The notes: generated by a model not told the origin, from the letters alone. Shown: positions 1-8,620, counted from the first letter of the stretch. The stretch: 64,000 bases of DNA from Streptomyces sp. NRRL F-2664 (GCF_000719345.1 NZ_JOFX01000018.1:1-64000), one strand, 5' to 3'. Translations and numbers: made by a program.

Positions 1-1524
1 ACCCACCACACCCTCTGGAACATGTCCGACCGCGGCATCCCCCGCTCCTACCGCATGATGGAGGGCTTCGGCGTCCACACCTTCCGCCTCGTCAACGCCG
101 CCGGCGAGACGGCCCTGGTGAAGTTCCACTGGAAGCCCAGGCTCGGCGTGCACTCGCTGGTCTGGGAGGAGGCGCAGATGGTCGCCGGGATGGACCCGGA
201 CTTCCACCGCCGCGACCTCTTCGACGCCATCGAGGCGGGTGCCTTCCCCCAGTGGGAACTGGGCATCCAGGTCTTCCCGGACACTCCGGAGCAGACTTTC
301 GAGGGCATCGACCTCCTGGACCCAACGAAGATCGTTCCCGAGGAGCTCTCCCCCGTCCAGCCGATCGGGCTGATGACCCTCACCGCGAACACCAAGAACT
401 ACTTCGCGGAGACCGAGCAGGTCGCCTTCCACCCCGGCCACCTGGTGCCCGGCATCGACGTCACCGACGACCCGCTGCTCGCCGGCCGGCTCTTCTCCTA
501 CCTCGACACGCAGATCAGCCGGCTCGGCGGCCCCAACTTCGGGCAGATTCCGATCAACCGGCCGCACGCCCCCGTCAACGACATGCTCCGCGACGGGATG
601 CACCAGAGCGCCGTGCACACGGGGACCGCTCCCTACCGGCCCAACAGCCTCGACGGGGGCTGTCCCTTCCTCGCCGGCTCCCAGGCCGGCGCCTTCGTCG
701 AGACGCCCGTACGGGTCCCCGAGGCCACCAAGGTCCGCGAGTCGCCTGCCTCGTTCGCCGACCACTTCTCGCAACCGCGCCTCTTCTGGCTCAGCATGAC
801 GCCGCCCGAGCGGGAACACATCGTCGCCGCCTACACCTTCGAGCTGTCCAAGTGCTACGAGCAGGCCGTCAAGGAACGTCAGCTGCAGGTCCTGGCGAAC
901 ATCGATCCGCAGCTGTGCGAACAGGTCGCCACGGGTCTCGGGCTGCCGGCTCCCGCCGCCGACGCGCCGCTCGTCGAGCCGGCCCCCAGCCCGGCGCTCT
1001 CCCAGCTGGGCAGGACCTGGCCGGCGGACGGACGGATCATCGGCATCGTCGCCGACGCCGCGGCCGACCTGGACGGCGTACGGTCCGCTCGGCAGGCCGT
1101 GCTGGACGCCGGCATGGTTCCCCTCGTCGTGGCCCCGACCGGGGGCACGCTGGGTTCCGACGGTGACCCCGTCACCGTCCAGCGGACCTTCGCCACCGCC
1201 CGTTCCGTCGAGTTCGACGCCCTCCTGCTGGCCGGCGTACCCGAGGCGGGGGCGGACGCGTACGGTGCCCGCGACGCGAAGGCCGGCACCGCCGTGCCCC
1301 CTGAAGCGCCCGACCCGCGCGTCCTGCTGCTCGTCACGGAGGCGTACCGGCACGGCAAGGCCATCGGCGGCTGGAACGGCGCGGAACGCCTCCTGTTGCC
1401 GGCCGGCATCACGGCGGACGACCCGGGCGTCGCGATCGCCGACAGCAGCGCGCAGGCTCTGGAGGAGGTGAAGGCGGCGCTGGGCGAACACCGGGCCTGG
1501 AACCGCTTCCCCACCGCCCTCTGA
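1..1524 (+). CDS. katE: Large-subunit (HPII/KatE-type) heme catalase, 5' truncated by window edge
   Basis: The reading frame is open from base 1, so the true start lies upstream and the N-terminal heme-distal histidine is outside the window. The visible part begins inside the catalase core (HHTLWNMSDRGIPRSYR, then GFGVHTFRLVN and FHWKPRLG) and continues through the typical PIGLMTLT and NRP stretches. From about position 1020 a separate C-terminal domain starts (GRIIGIVADAAADLDG), matching the flavodoxin/class I amidotransferase-like domain that marks large clade-2 catalases. The enzyme dismutates hydrogen peroxide in the cytosol. A strong terminator follows directly. The family assignment is secure; the symbol is by family resemblance. 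Confidence 0.93.
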   Translation, partial: THHTLWNMSDRGIPRSYRMMEGFGVHTFRLVNAAGETALVKFHWKPRLGVHSLVWEEAQMVAGMDPDFHRRDLFDAIEAGAFPQWELGIQVFPDTPEQTFEGIDLLDPTKIVPEELSPVQPIGLMTLTANTKNYFAETEQVAFHPGHLVPGIDVTDDPLLAGRLFSYLDTQISRLGGPNFGQIPINRPHAPVNDMLRDGMHQSAVHTGTAPYRPNSLDGGCPFLAGSQAGAFVETPVRVPEATKVRESPASFADHFSQPRLFWLSMTPPEREHIVAAYTFELSKCYEQAVKERQLQVLANIDPQLCEQVATGLGLPAPAADAPLVEPAPSPALSQLGRTWPADGRIIGIVADAAADLDGVRSARQAVLDAGMVPLVVAPTGGTLGSDGDPVTVQRTFATARSVEFDALLLAGVPEAGADAYGARDAKAGTAVPPEAPDPRVLLLVTEAYRHGKAIGGWNGAERLLLPAGITADDPGVAIADSSAQALEEVKAALGEHRAWNRFPTAL

Positions 1525-1541
1525 GGCGGCGCCGCAGGGCA

Positions 1542-1586
1542 CACCGTACGGGCCGGACCGCGCACAGCGGTCCGGCCCGTACGGTG
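1542..1586 (+). terminator. Perfect 20-bp hairpin terminator after the catalase
   Basis: Arms 1542-1561 and 1567-1586 are exact reverse complements around a 5-nt loop (GCACA), 17 nt after the catalase stop. There is no U tract, as is usual for Streptomyces terminators. Confidence 0.85.
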
Positions 1587-1860
1587 ATCCGGTGGGCCCG
1601 GTGCAGGTGGGCGCTCCGGCGCATGCCGGGCGGGCATGGCGATGCCCCGAGCCGCGTGATGGCGGGGGGAGGGCCACCACGCGGCTCGGGTTCGCTCGGG
1701 GGGTCCGCGCCGCTCACCGCCGCGGGCTCCCGTGCTGACGCGTATGGCCGTTCTCCGGCGACGCAAACACGCGAGAGCGACTTCTTTCTCCGCAGTGGGT
1801 TCCGCGGGCACCGGCGTCCGGGACAGCCCGAACGGCGCGGGCGCGATGCCCCGGCTCGCG

Positions 1861-2337
1861 TCAGGGCGCGCCCTCCGGGGTTCCGCGCGCTCGACCGGCG
1901 GCCCGGCCGCCGTGCGACTCCTCCTCGGCCGCCGCGGCGATGGAGGCGAGCGGCGAACCGGGGTCGCGTTCGACTTCGAGGTCGCCCAGGGTGACGATGC
2001 CGACGAGTTCGCCGCTGCCGGTCTGCACGGGCAGGCGCCGCAGCGCGTGCCGGCGCATGAGGTCGACGGCCTCCTCGACGTGGTGGTCGGGCCCGACCGT
2101 GAGCGGTTCGGTGCTGCAGATCGCCTGCACCGTCGTCTCGGCGGGGTCGCGTCCCTCGGCGAGCGCGCGGACGACGAGGTCCCGGTCGGTGAGGATGCCG
2201 CAGAGCCGGCCCTCTTCGACGACCAGCACGTCCCCGATGCCGGCGTCCCGCATCACCCGCGCCGCCTCCGCCAACGACGTCAGGCGCTCCACGGTGACCG
2301 GGTTGCGCGTCATCACCTCATGCACTCGTCGGGTCAT
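1861..2337 (-). CDS. CBS-domain pair protein (158 aa)
   Basis: The start ATG at 2337 follows GGAGGG at good spacing. The protein begins MTRRVHEVMTRNPVTV and holds two CBS motifs: LCGILTDRDLVVRALAEG in the first half and ELVGIVTLGDLEVERDPG in the second. CBS pairs bind adenosyl ligands (AMP, ATP, SAM) and usually act as energy sensors in the cytosol. A basic, alanine-rich tail follows the second domain. A second small CBS protein lies at 44992-45405. The domain call is firm; the ligand and target cannot be told from sequence. Confidence 0.88.
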   Translation of the reverse strand: MTRRVHEVMTRNPVTVERLTSLAEAARVMRDAGIGDVLVVEEGRLCGILTDRDLVVRALAEGRDPAETTVQAICSTEPLTVGPDHHVEEAVDLMRRHALRRLPVQTGSGELVGIVTLGDLEVERDPGSPLASIAAAAEEESHGGRAAGRARGTPEGAP

Positions 2338-2408
2338 CGTCCCTCCTACGGTGAGGTGGGTACACGGGTGTGAGTTCCAGTATCCGGGTGAAACGGATGC
2401 TGCGCGCT

Positions 2409-2433
2409 GTGTGCGGGGAGCAGCCCCGGGTAG
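2409..2433 (+). promoter_or_regulatory. SigB-like promoter of the CYP152 gene, predicted leaderless
   Basis: GTGT at 2409-2412, 15 nt, then GGGTAG at 2428-2433. The ATG at 2443 starts exactly 9 nt after the hexamer and there is no Shine-Dalgarno sequence. Confidence 0.55.
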
Positions 2434-2442
2434 CCGCACCCC

Positions 2443-3693
2443 ATGCCGACTCTCAAGAACCCTCCGGCCGTGTGGACCGACAGCACCCTGTCGCTGCTGG
2501 CACGCGGCTACGCCTGGCTTCCCGACCACATGCGCGCATCGGCGGACGGCATCGTCCGTACCCGGCTCCTCGGCCGCAGGACGGTCGCGCTGCGCGGCCC
2601 CGAGGCCGTCGCCTTCTTCTACGACGAGGAGCACGTCCAGCGGCGTGCCGCCCTTCCCGACCCGGTGCTCGACACCCTGTTCGGACAGGGTGCGGTACAC
2701 ACCCTCGACGGGCTCGCGCACCGGGTCCGCAAGGCGCTGTTCATGTCGCTGCTGACGGACGAGAAGGGTGTGGCGGCGCTGCGGGAGCACGTCCTGCTGC
2801 GCTGGCGGGAGGCCGTCGCGCGGTGGCGGGAGGACCCGGAGCGGCCGGTGGTCCTCTTCGAGGAGACCGCCGAGGTACTGGCTCTGGCGGTCTGCGACTG
2901 GACCGGCGTACCCGTCACCGGGGCGGACGGCGCCGAGCTGGCTCGGGACTGCGTGGCGATGGTCGACGGCTTCGCGACGGCCGGGCCGCGCCACCTGCGC
3001 GCCCGTCACGCCCGCAAGCGGCAGGAGGAGGCTCTGGAGCAACTGATCACCCGGGTACGGGAGCGGCAGGAGACGGCTCCGGACGGCAGTGCCCTGGATG
3101 TGGTCTCGCGCTACCACGATGCCGACGGCGCCGTGCTGGAGCCGCGACGCGCGGCCGTGGAACTGCTGAACATCATCCGGCCGACGGTCGCGATCGCATG
3201 GTTCGCCACGTTCGCCGCGCACGCCCTGCACCGGTGGCCGGAACATCGCGGCCCGCTGCGCGACGACGTGTCCGGCCACCTCGCCACCGGCTTCGCCCAC
3301 GAGGTCCGCCGCTTCTACCCCTTCGCGCCGTTCGTCGGCGGACTCGCCGTCCGGGATCTGCAGTGGCACGGCGAGACGATTCCCCGGGGAACCCTGCTCC
3401 TGCTGGACCTGTACGGGCAGGACCACGACCCGCAGTGGTGGGCCCACCCCTACCGGTTCGATCCCCACCGCTACGCGAGCGGGGAGAGCCTGCACCACCT
3501 CGTACCCCAGGGCGGTGGGGACGCGGCCGAAGGCCACCGCTGCCCCGGCGAGGACATCACCGTCACGGTGCTGGCCGCTCTCGTGACGGAACTGGCCGGG
3601 CTCGACATCGGCGTCCCCGACCAGGACCTGAGCATCCCGCTGTCCCGGGTGCCCACGCTTCCCCGCAGCGGCTTCCGGTTCCGTCTCGCGTAG
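2443..3693 (+). CDS. Cytochrome P450 of the CYP152 (fatty-acid peroxygenase) type
   Basis: This 416-aa cytosolic heme enzyme has the CYP152 version of the cysteine loop: PQGGGDAAEGHRCPGE, with the heme-ligand Cys at residue 367. It also has the I-helix Arg-Pro pair (NIIRPTVAIAWF, Arg246-Pro247). That pair replaces the usual acid-alcohol pair and binds the fatty-acid carboxylate in the Bacillus and Clostridium peroxygenases. Known members use hydrogen peroxide to hydroxylate or decarboxylate fatty acids and need no redox partner, and no ferredoxin or reductase gene lies nearby. The start was chosen from the -10-like hexamer 9 nt upstream. Substrate and product (hydroxy acid or alkene) are not determined. 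Confidence 0.87.
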   Translation: MPTLKNPPAVWTDSTLSLLARGYAWLPDHMRASADGIVRTRLLGRRTVALRGPEAVAFFYDEEHVQRRAALPDPVLDTLFGQGAVHTLDGLAHRVRKALFMSLLTDEKGVAALREHVLLRWREAVARWREDPERPVVLFEETAEVLALAVCDWTGVPVTGADGAELARDCVAMVDGFATAGPRHLRARHARKRQEEALEQLITRVRERQETAPDGSALDVVSRYHDADGAVLEPRRAAVELLNIIRPTVAIAWFATFAAHALHRWPEHRGPLRDDVSGHLATGFAHEVRRFYPFAPFVGGLAVRDLQWHGETIPRGTLLLLDLYGQDHDPQWWAHPYRFDPHRYASGESLHHLVPQGGGDAAEGHRCPGEDITVTVLAALVTELAGLDIGVPDQDLSIPLSRVPTLPRSGFRFRLA

Positions 3694-3724
3694 GGCGGCG
3701 ACGCGGGACAGCACGGACAAGAGG

Positions 3725-3795
3725 GCCCCGACCGGCCGGGGGGGGTGGCCGATCGGGGCGGCCCCAGCCGGCCGGGGGGGAAGGCCGGCCGGGGC
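3725..3795. repeat. Two tandem near-identical hairpins with G8/G7 loops
   Basis: Arms 3725-3737/3747-3759 and 3761-3773/3783-3795 each form a 13-bp stem with one mismatch. Their loops contain runs of eight and seven G. They lie between convergent genes and probably form a terminator for the P450 gene, for the small gene at 3982-4167, or for both. The duplicated unit is unusual. Confidence 0.6.
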
Positions 3796-3981
3796 GTTCG
3801 AGGGGTGGGAGCGGGAGGGGGCGGGGGCGCCTCGGGGCGAGGGCCGCTGAGGGGCACTGCGCCGGATCGGGCCCGAGGGACGCCGTCCTTCCCGCACCCC
3901 ACACAAGGATGAACGGTCAACGAGTACGCGGTGTTCCCGACGCGGCCGGCATTCTGCACGCGCCGGGAACGCCCTGGGCTG

Positions 3982-4167
3982 TTACATCGGGTCCATCGTG
4001 GCGCTCTCCGCGCCGCCCAGTTCCTCGCACCTCGCGCGCAGGCGCACGGCCTCCTCCATCAGCCGCTCCCGCTCCCCGGCATCGCCGGTCCGCTGAGCCG
4101 CCAATTCCAGCTCCTCGGCCTGCTGCCGCAGTGCCTCGACCTCACTCGCCTGCTGCTCACCGCTCAC
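3982..4167 (-). CDS. Small helical hydrophilic protein (61 aa), DUF6381-like
   Basis: Starts MSGEQQASEVEALRQQAEEL and is almost wholly predicted helix, rich in Glu, Arg, Leu and Gln, with a heptad-like pattern that suggests a coiled coil. It has no membrane segment or cysteine. It resembles the small Streptomyces family I know as DUF6381; this is from memory. It sits 38 nt downstream of the next hydrophilic gene on the same strand, so the two may be co-transcribed. Function unknown. Confidence 0.65.
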   Translation of the reverse strand: MSGEQQASEVEALRQQAEELELAAQRTGDAGERERLMEEAVRLRARCEELGGAESATMDPM

Positions 4168-4205
4168 GTTCGTCGTCCTCTCTTTCGGTGCCTGTGGTGG
4201 ATCCG

Positions 4206-4565
4206 TCAGTCCTGCGGGTCGACCCCTGTGTAGGCGGATGCGTCCTTGCCTCCGCTGGGGCGCTGCGAGCGCCCGCGGGCGCCCTGGTCGTGATGGCCTT
4301 TCTGGCCCTTCTTCGCGACGTCCTCACCGCGGCGGGATGCGGACTGGACCGGCGTGCCCTCGTCCTCAGGCGCCGCCTTCCGGCCGCCCCGACTGCTGCC
4401 CGGGGCGGCGCCGGACTTCTCGGGCCGGTCGAAGGAGCGCCGGGCGCTCGGGTTGTCCTGGGTGTGCGTGGAGTCGACGTCCGGGGACCAGCCGTGCTGC
4501 TCGGTCCCCTCGTGTCGGCTGGGTCCCTTCCCGTGCGGGGCGTGAGACCTCGGGCTGCTGGACAT
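4206..4565 (-). CDS. Conserved Streptomyces small hydrophilic protein (119 aa), unknown function
   Basis: The ATG at 4565 is preceded by AGGAGG at about 7 nt; an upstream in-frame ATG at 4625 has no such site. The protein (MSSSPRSHAPHGKGPSRHEG...) is low in hydrophobic residues, rich in Gly, Ser, His, Lys and Arg, and probably disordered throughout. It has no catalytic motif. Disordered, charged proteins of this type are common near stress genes in Streptomyces. It lies divergently from ppk2 with 122 nt between them. Confidence 0.65.
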   Translation of the reverse strand: MSSSPRSHAPHGKGPSRHEGTEQHGWSPDVDSTHTQDNPSARRSFDRPEKSGAAPGSSRGGRKAAPEDEGTPVQSASRRGEDVAKKGQKGHHDQGARGRSQRPSGGKDASAYTGVDPQD

Positions 4566-4653
4566 GAGTGATCCTCCTGCCTTGCGATCCCCTGGTGCGC
4601 ACCTTCCCCGACTTCCCCTCGGCAACCACCGCCGAACGGGTGACCGAGCCGCG

Positions 4654-4678
4654 CCATAGGTGCGGCCAGTCGGGGTAG
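4654..4678 (+). promoter_or_regulatory. SigB-like promoter of ppk2, predicted leaderless
   Basis: CCAT at 4654-4657, 15 nt, GGGTAG at 4673-4678, then exactly 9 nt to the GTG start at 4688. The -35-like element has C in place of the first G of GNNT. Confidence 0.5.
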
Positions 4679-4687
4679 GCGTGGGAC

Positions 4688-5656
4688 GTGAATGATCCCG
4701 AACCCCACCGGCAGGCAGCCGACGACCTGCTCTCCGGCCTCAGCGTGGACGACCGCCGACCGGAGCAGCCCGTGCTGCTGGACGCCTCGGGCGCAGCCAT
4801 CCGCACCTGGCAGGAGAACTATCCGTACGACCGCAAGGTCAGGCGCAGGGAGTACGAACGGACCAAGCGCATCCTGCAGATCGAGCTGCTGAAGCTGCAA
4901 CGCTGGGTGCAGGAGACCGGTACCCGGCTGGTGGTGATCTGCGAGGGAAGGGACGCGGCCGGCAAGGGGGGCACGATCCAGCGGTTCACCGAGCGGCTGA
5001 ACCCCCGAGGTGCACGGATCGTAGCTCTGGCCAAGCCGACCGAGCGGGAGGTCGGCCAGTGGTACTTCCAGCGGTACGTCGCACACCTGCCGGCGCCCGG
5101 CGAGATCGTCTTCTTCGACCGTTCCTGGTACAACCGGGCGGGCGTCGAGAAGGTGATGGGCTTCTGTACGCCCGAGCAGTACGAGCTGTTCCTGCGCCAG
5201 TGCCCCTCCTTCGAGGCGATGCTCGTGGAGGACGGAGTGCTGCTGGTCAAGTTCTGGTTCTCGGTCTCCCGCGCCGAACAGCGCACCCGCTTCGCGATCC
5301 GCCAGGTCGATCCGGTGCGGCAGTGGAAGCTGTCACCCACCGACCTGGCCTCCCTGGACCTGTGGGACGCCTATACCGCGGCCAAGGTCGCGATGTTCCG
5401 TGCGACCGACACCGCTCACGCGCCGTGGACGGTGGTCAAGAGCAACGACAAGCGGCGGGGCCGGCTGGAGGCCATGCGCAGCCTGCTGTGGCGCATCGAC
5501 TACGACCGCAAGGACGAGAAGGCGGTCGGGCGTCCCGACACCCTGATCGTCGGCGCCGCCGACACGCTGCTGGAGTCCGGTGAGGAGCCGAGCGACCTCT
5601 CCCCCACTCCCCTGGCCGGCCCTCCGCTGGGCCCCGGCCTGCACCCCGACGGCTGA
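4688..5656 (+). CDS. ppk2: Polyphosphate kinase 2 (PPK2 family)
   Basis: This 322-aa protein has the PPK2 P-loop fold: Walker A CEGRDAAGKGG (Lys93), the Walker B/lid region VFFDRSWYNRAGVEKVMGF, and the conserved KFWFSVSRAEQ and QWKLSPTD stretches. PPK2 enzymes transfer phosphate between polyphosphate and nucleoside di- or monophosphates in the cytosol, which links polyphosphate reserves to NTP pools under stress. The single-domain length fits class I or III. Class (ADP or AMP preference) is not assigned. The GTG start was chosen from the promoter spacing. Its last 25 residues are Pro-rich and not conserved. Confidence 0.93.
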   Translation: MNDPEPHRQAADDLLSGLSVDDRRPEQPVLLDASGAAIRTWQENYPYDRKVRRREYERTKRILQIELLKLQRWVQETGTRLVVICEGRDAAGKGGTIQRFTERLNPRGARIVALAKPTEREVGQWYFQRYVAHLPAPGEIVFFDRSWYNRAGVEKVMGFCTPEQYELFLRQCPSFEAMLVEDGVLLVKFWFSVSRAEQRTRFAIRQVDPVRQWKLSPTDLASLDLWDAYTAAKVAMFRATDTAHAPWTVVKSNDKRRGRLEAMRSLLWRIDYDRKDEKAVGRPDTLIVGAADTLLESGEEPSDLSPTPLAGPPLGPGLHPDG

Positions 5657-5833
5657 CTCCCGGCCGCGGAGCCGGAGCAGACTCCCGCAGCACGGCTTCC
5701 CGTTGTGGAAGCACATGCGGGGACCGGTTCGGAATCGGGAGGCGCCTCGCGAGACCGTCGTTTTCCGGCTGCCTCCCGGCATCCTTTCGTGCAGCGGCTT
5801 TCGCCGGGCACGCCGCCTCGCTGAAGTGGAGGC

Positions 5834-6244
5834 ATGCATCTCACACGCACCGCGACGGACACCGACCTCCCCGGGGAAGGACGCGAGGACGACTGCGAGC
5901 GGGTCAGCCGCGTCCTGGCCCGCGCGGGCTTCGAGACGTCTACCCCCGGGGAGGACGGCCTGCGGGTGTGGGCCACCCCCGAAGGGGTGGTGGTGGGGTG
6001 GGTCGCCCGTGAGGTGCTGCGGCCCACCGTGCAGATACACGGCCATGAGGAGGACATCGGCCGGCTCACCTCCCTGACCGGCCTGCACGAGGCACTGCGG
6101 ACGGCCCTCGCCGTGGTCCTGCGCGAGGCGGGCCTGGACGCCGCCGTGCACGAGGAGCACCTCGTGGTGGTACGCCGGTCGGCGCCGGACGCGACGGGGG
6201 CCGGCTCGGACCGACTCGGGCGTGCTCGGACTCACGCGGACTGA
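5834..6244 (+). CDS. Hypothetical protein (136 aa)
   Basis: The ATG at 5834 follows GTGGAGG. The protein has an alternating strand/helix pattern (GFETSTPGEDGLRVWATPEGVV, VGWVAREVLRPTVQIHGHE, then a helix LHEALRTALAVVLREAGL), a predicted small alpha/beta fold without cysteines or membrane segments. I do not recognise the family. It reads convergently toward the AraC gene with 49 nt between stops. Confidence 0.62.
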   Translation: MHLTRTATDTDLPGEGREDDCERVSRVLARAGFETSTPGEDGLRVWATPEGVVVGWVAREVLRPTVQIHGHEEDIGRLTSLTGLHEALRTALAVVLREAGLDAAVHEEHLVVVRRSAPDATGAGSDRLGRARTHAD

Positions 6245-6293
6245 CGGCGCCGTTTCCCGGGACGACGCGGCTCGATGGCCGGCTGGGAGGCCG

Positions 6294-7271
6294 TCAGGAC
6301 CGGGCCAGCGCTGCCCGGGGAGGGACTCCGTAGGCCGCTCGGTAGGCGGCCGCGAAGCGCCCCTGGTGGTGGAAGCCCCAGCGGTGGGCGATGGCCGTGA
6401 CCGTGTCCCGGCCGGGATCCGCCGCGAGGAGGTCCGCATGTGCCTGCGCCAGGCGCACCCGGCGCAGGTAGGCCATGGGCGTCGTGCCGAGGTGGCGGCG
6501 GAAGGCGTATTGCAGGGCCCGGGGCGTGACGCCGGCGGCGGCAGCCGCGTCGGCCAGGCCGATTTCCGCCGCGGGGTGCGACTCGATGAACGCGACGGCG
6601 CGCCGGACCGTGTCCGTGGTGGCGTCCCGGGTGTCCGCGAGGACGGGCTCCGGGCGGGCATCGGTGGGGAAGGCGGCCAGCACGGTGGCGGCAAGCAGCC
6701 GGGCGGCGGCGTCGACGACCAGCGGTGCACCGTCCGTCGGCAGGCCCAGAACGCTGGCTTCGACGTAGTCGACCGTCCGCTTCCACTGATCGGCCATGGC
6801 CCCGGAGACGGGAGTGAAGCGGGTGAAGCGCAGCGGGCGGCCCTGCTGCCCGGCCGGGCGTCCGGCGAGTTCCTGCACCAGCGCGAGCGGCAGGGTGACG
6901 GCCCGCAGGTCGGCGCCGTAGACCTCGCCCCGGTAGGGGAGGTGGGGCTGTGAGATCACCAAGACGTCGTCGGGCCCGGCCCGGGTGACGCCGTCCTTGC
7001 ACTCCCCGACCATCCGGCCGCCCACGACGTGCGTGATGGCGACGGCACCGAGGGGGTCGGTGGTGTAGGAGTACTCCGTCGGCAGCGCCAGGGTACTGAG
7101 GGACAGCGGGCCGGCGCTGGTGCGGGAGTACCGGAACGGGCGGCGGGTGGCCGGCGTCCGCATGCGCAGGCTCGTACCGTACGCCGCCTGCAACCAGTCG
7201 CGGGCTACGTCCACTTCGCTGGTCCGGAAGCTCTGCCCGCCCTGCGGACCCGGCTGCGGTTGGTACGGCAC
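6294..7271 (-). CDS. AraC-family transcriptional regulator
   Basis: The C-terminal 100 residues hold two helix-turn-helix units (IGLADAAAAAGVTPRALQY, then TVTAIAHRWGFHHQGRFAAAY), which is the AraC/XylS DNA-binding domain, with the signature GRFAAAYRAAYGVPP. The N-terminal half resembles the AraC-like ligand domain of Streptomyces regulators that begin FRTSEVDVARDWL. I chose the GTG at 7271, which keeps that conserved N-terminus (325 aa). The frame stays open upstream to 7607, but that extension is Arg/Pro-rich and not protein-like. GTG at 7214 or ATG at 7163 are possible. The regulated genes are unknown. Confidence 0.82.
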   Translation of the reverse strand: MPYQPQPGPQGGQSFRTSEVDVARDWLQAAYGTSLRMRTPATRRPFRYSRTSAGPLSLSTLALPTEYSYTTDPLGAVAITHVVGGRMVGECKDGVTRAGPDDVLVISQPHLPYRGEVYGADLRAVTLPLALVQELAGRPAGQQGRPLRFTRFTPVSGAMADQWKRTVDYVEASVLGLPTDGAPLVVDAAARLLAATVLAAFPTDARPEPVLADTRDATTDTVRRAVAFIESHPAAEIGLADAAAAAGVTPRALQYAFRRHLGTTPMAYLRRVRLAQAHADLLAADPGRDTVTAIAHRWGFHHQGRFAAAYRAAYGVPPRAALARS

Positions 7272-7415
7272 GGCACGGACGTCCTCTCGCGCGGCGGGCG
7301 CGGCACGGAGGAGCAGCGCGATCCCAGGGTAGGCCGAGCCGGCGCCGGCCACGTGCCGCTTCGGGCACCGACAGCTGTTGACTCCCGCCCCTGAGCGCCA
7401 GCAGACTGAACGAAG

Positions 7416-7649
7416 GTGTTGATCTTCGCCACGGGGGGCGTGAACGACGTGATCGTTTTCTATGCATGCCTGGGGCTGCCCGTCGCCGCACTGGTCGCGT
7501 TCCTGCTGTGGAGTGACAGGGCCACACGGACGAGGAATCTCGACGGGCTGCGGATCGAGGAACAGCGCCGACAGGAGGCCCACTTCGACAAGCTGTCGCC
7601 CGCGCACAGCCTGTACACGCCGCCCGGCCGGCGCAACCGCCGCGTCTGA
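7416..7649 (+). CDS. Small single-pass membrane protein (about 70-77 aa)
   Basis: One clear hydrophobic helix (VIVFYACLGLPVAALVAFLLW) is followed by a charged cytosolic tail rich in Arg, Glu and Gln. GTG at 7416 is the longest start; GTG at 7440 would give a protein that starts just before the helix and is equally likely. It is divergent from the AraC gene. Function unknown; the clear membrane helix and codon pattern support a real gene. Confidence 0.5.
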   Translation: MLIFATGGVNDVIVFYACLGLPVAALVAFLLWSDRATRTRNLDGLRIEEQRRQEAHFDKLSPAHSLYTPPGRRNRRV

Positions 7650-7938
7650 GGCGTGCTCCGGGGCCGGGGCATATGAAGGCGAAATGCCCGCAGTAAGAGC
7701 CGTGCGGATCAGGCTGATTTCTTAGCATCACCGGTCAACAATTCTCCCGGCCGTCACCTGGACGACTAAAAAGGGACCCGTCGAACCGGACCCGGCTCCC
7801 ACGAGGCGATACGCCGCTGGGGCCGGAATGATGGCGAAGGTGGTGGTGTGCGTGCGCAAGTGCAGCACAGTCCGAGCGATTGCGGTCGCATTACTCACTG
7901 GAATCCCGATCCCCGGACCTCTGCCCTGAGGGCCGGCC

Positions 7939-8505
7939 ATGTTGATGCCGATAATGTTTTCTCCGGCTCAGGCCTCGGCCGACGACTACCGGTCCCTGAC
8001 ATCGACGATTCGGGCGAAGGCGGAGGATGCCCAGGGATTCTTCGGCGGGGACGGGCGCAGGGACGGCGACGACATGCCCCATCTTCCGCTGCACATCCAA
8101 CTGCGGGGGTTGTTCATCGAGCTCTTCATCGAGCTCCGGCCGCGCAATACCAGCCTCCGCCTCTCCGGATTCCGGAAACTCGTAGGAAACGGCGAGGCAC
8201 CGCCGGAGGCGTCCGTGCACCACGTGCGCGACGCGGCCGCGCCCCAGGAACTCGACCGAACCGAAACCCTGCCGTTCGGCGGGAGCCGCGCGGACCTGGA
8301 GACGGCCGCTGCCGTCCGACGCGCCGGGATCCTGATCGGGCGCCGGCCCTTGAGCCTCGCCGTGATCAGGCTGCACCAGAACTGCGATCCGCGGAGCACC
8401 GCCTACGGAATGCTCGTGCTTTCGGAAATGCTCTGCGAGGCGGCCCGCTACCCGGCCCTGGCCGATGCGATGTCGCGCTTGTGGGTGACGGGCGGACGAC
8501 TGTAG
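7939..8505 (+). CDS. Ribosome-inactivating-protein (RIP)-like domain, short and probably degenerate
   Basis: By eye the 188-aa product follows the ricin A-chain order: an early YRSLTSTIR helix, strands FIELFIELRP and LRLSGFRKLVGN, a PFGGS turn, IGRRPLSLAVIRL, and the active-site helix SEMLCEAARYPALADAM with Glu167 and Arg170 where ricin has Glu177 and Arg180. The positions of the two adenine-stacking tyrosines are Arg74 and Arg117. The protein ends soon after the active-site helix, so the C-terminal part is missing. AQASA-DDY looks like a signal peptidase site. In the same frame, 7828-7926 encodes a signal-peptide-like stretch with a TTA codon, cut off by TGA at 7927-7929. Probably a decayed secreted toxin; a functional short form is not excluded. 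Confidence 0.55.
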   Translation: MLMPIMFSPAQASADDYRSLTSTIRAKAEDAQGFFGGDGRRDGDDMPHLPLHIQLRGLFIELFIELRPRNTSLRLSGFRKLVGNGEAPPEASVHHVRDAAAPQELDRTETLPFGGSRADLETAAAVRRAGILIGRRPLSLAVIRLHQNCDPRSTAYGMLVLSEMLCEAARYPALADAMSRLWVTGGRL

Positions 8506-8567
8506 GCACCGGAGGAGGACCCGACCGGCGGCGGGCGTCGAAGAAAGGAGGACGGCGGCGATCCGAA

Positions 8568-8597
8568 GGCCGGGGCGGCCGTGTCACCGCCCCGGCC
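8568..8597. terminator. Bidirectional hairpin terminator
   Basis: Perfect 11-bp stem, 8568-8578 with 8587-8597, and an 8-nt loop. It lies between the convergent RIP-like and EcsC-like genes. Confidence 0.7.
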
Positions 8598-8620
8598 TCC
8601 GCCGTCGGGGACCGGCCGTC

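Noticed and set aside
7272..7607. Longer N-terminus for the AraC regulator
   Set aside because: The added stretch is Arg/Pro/Gly-rich and partly overlaps the divergent small membrane protein gene.
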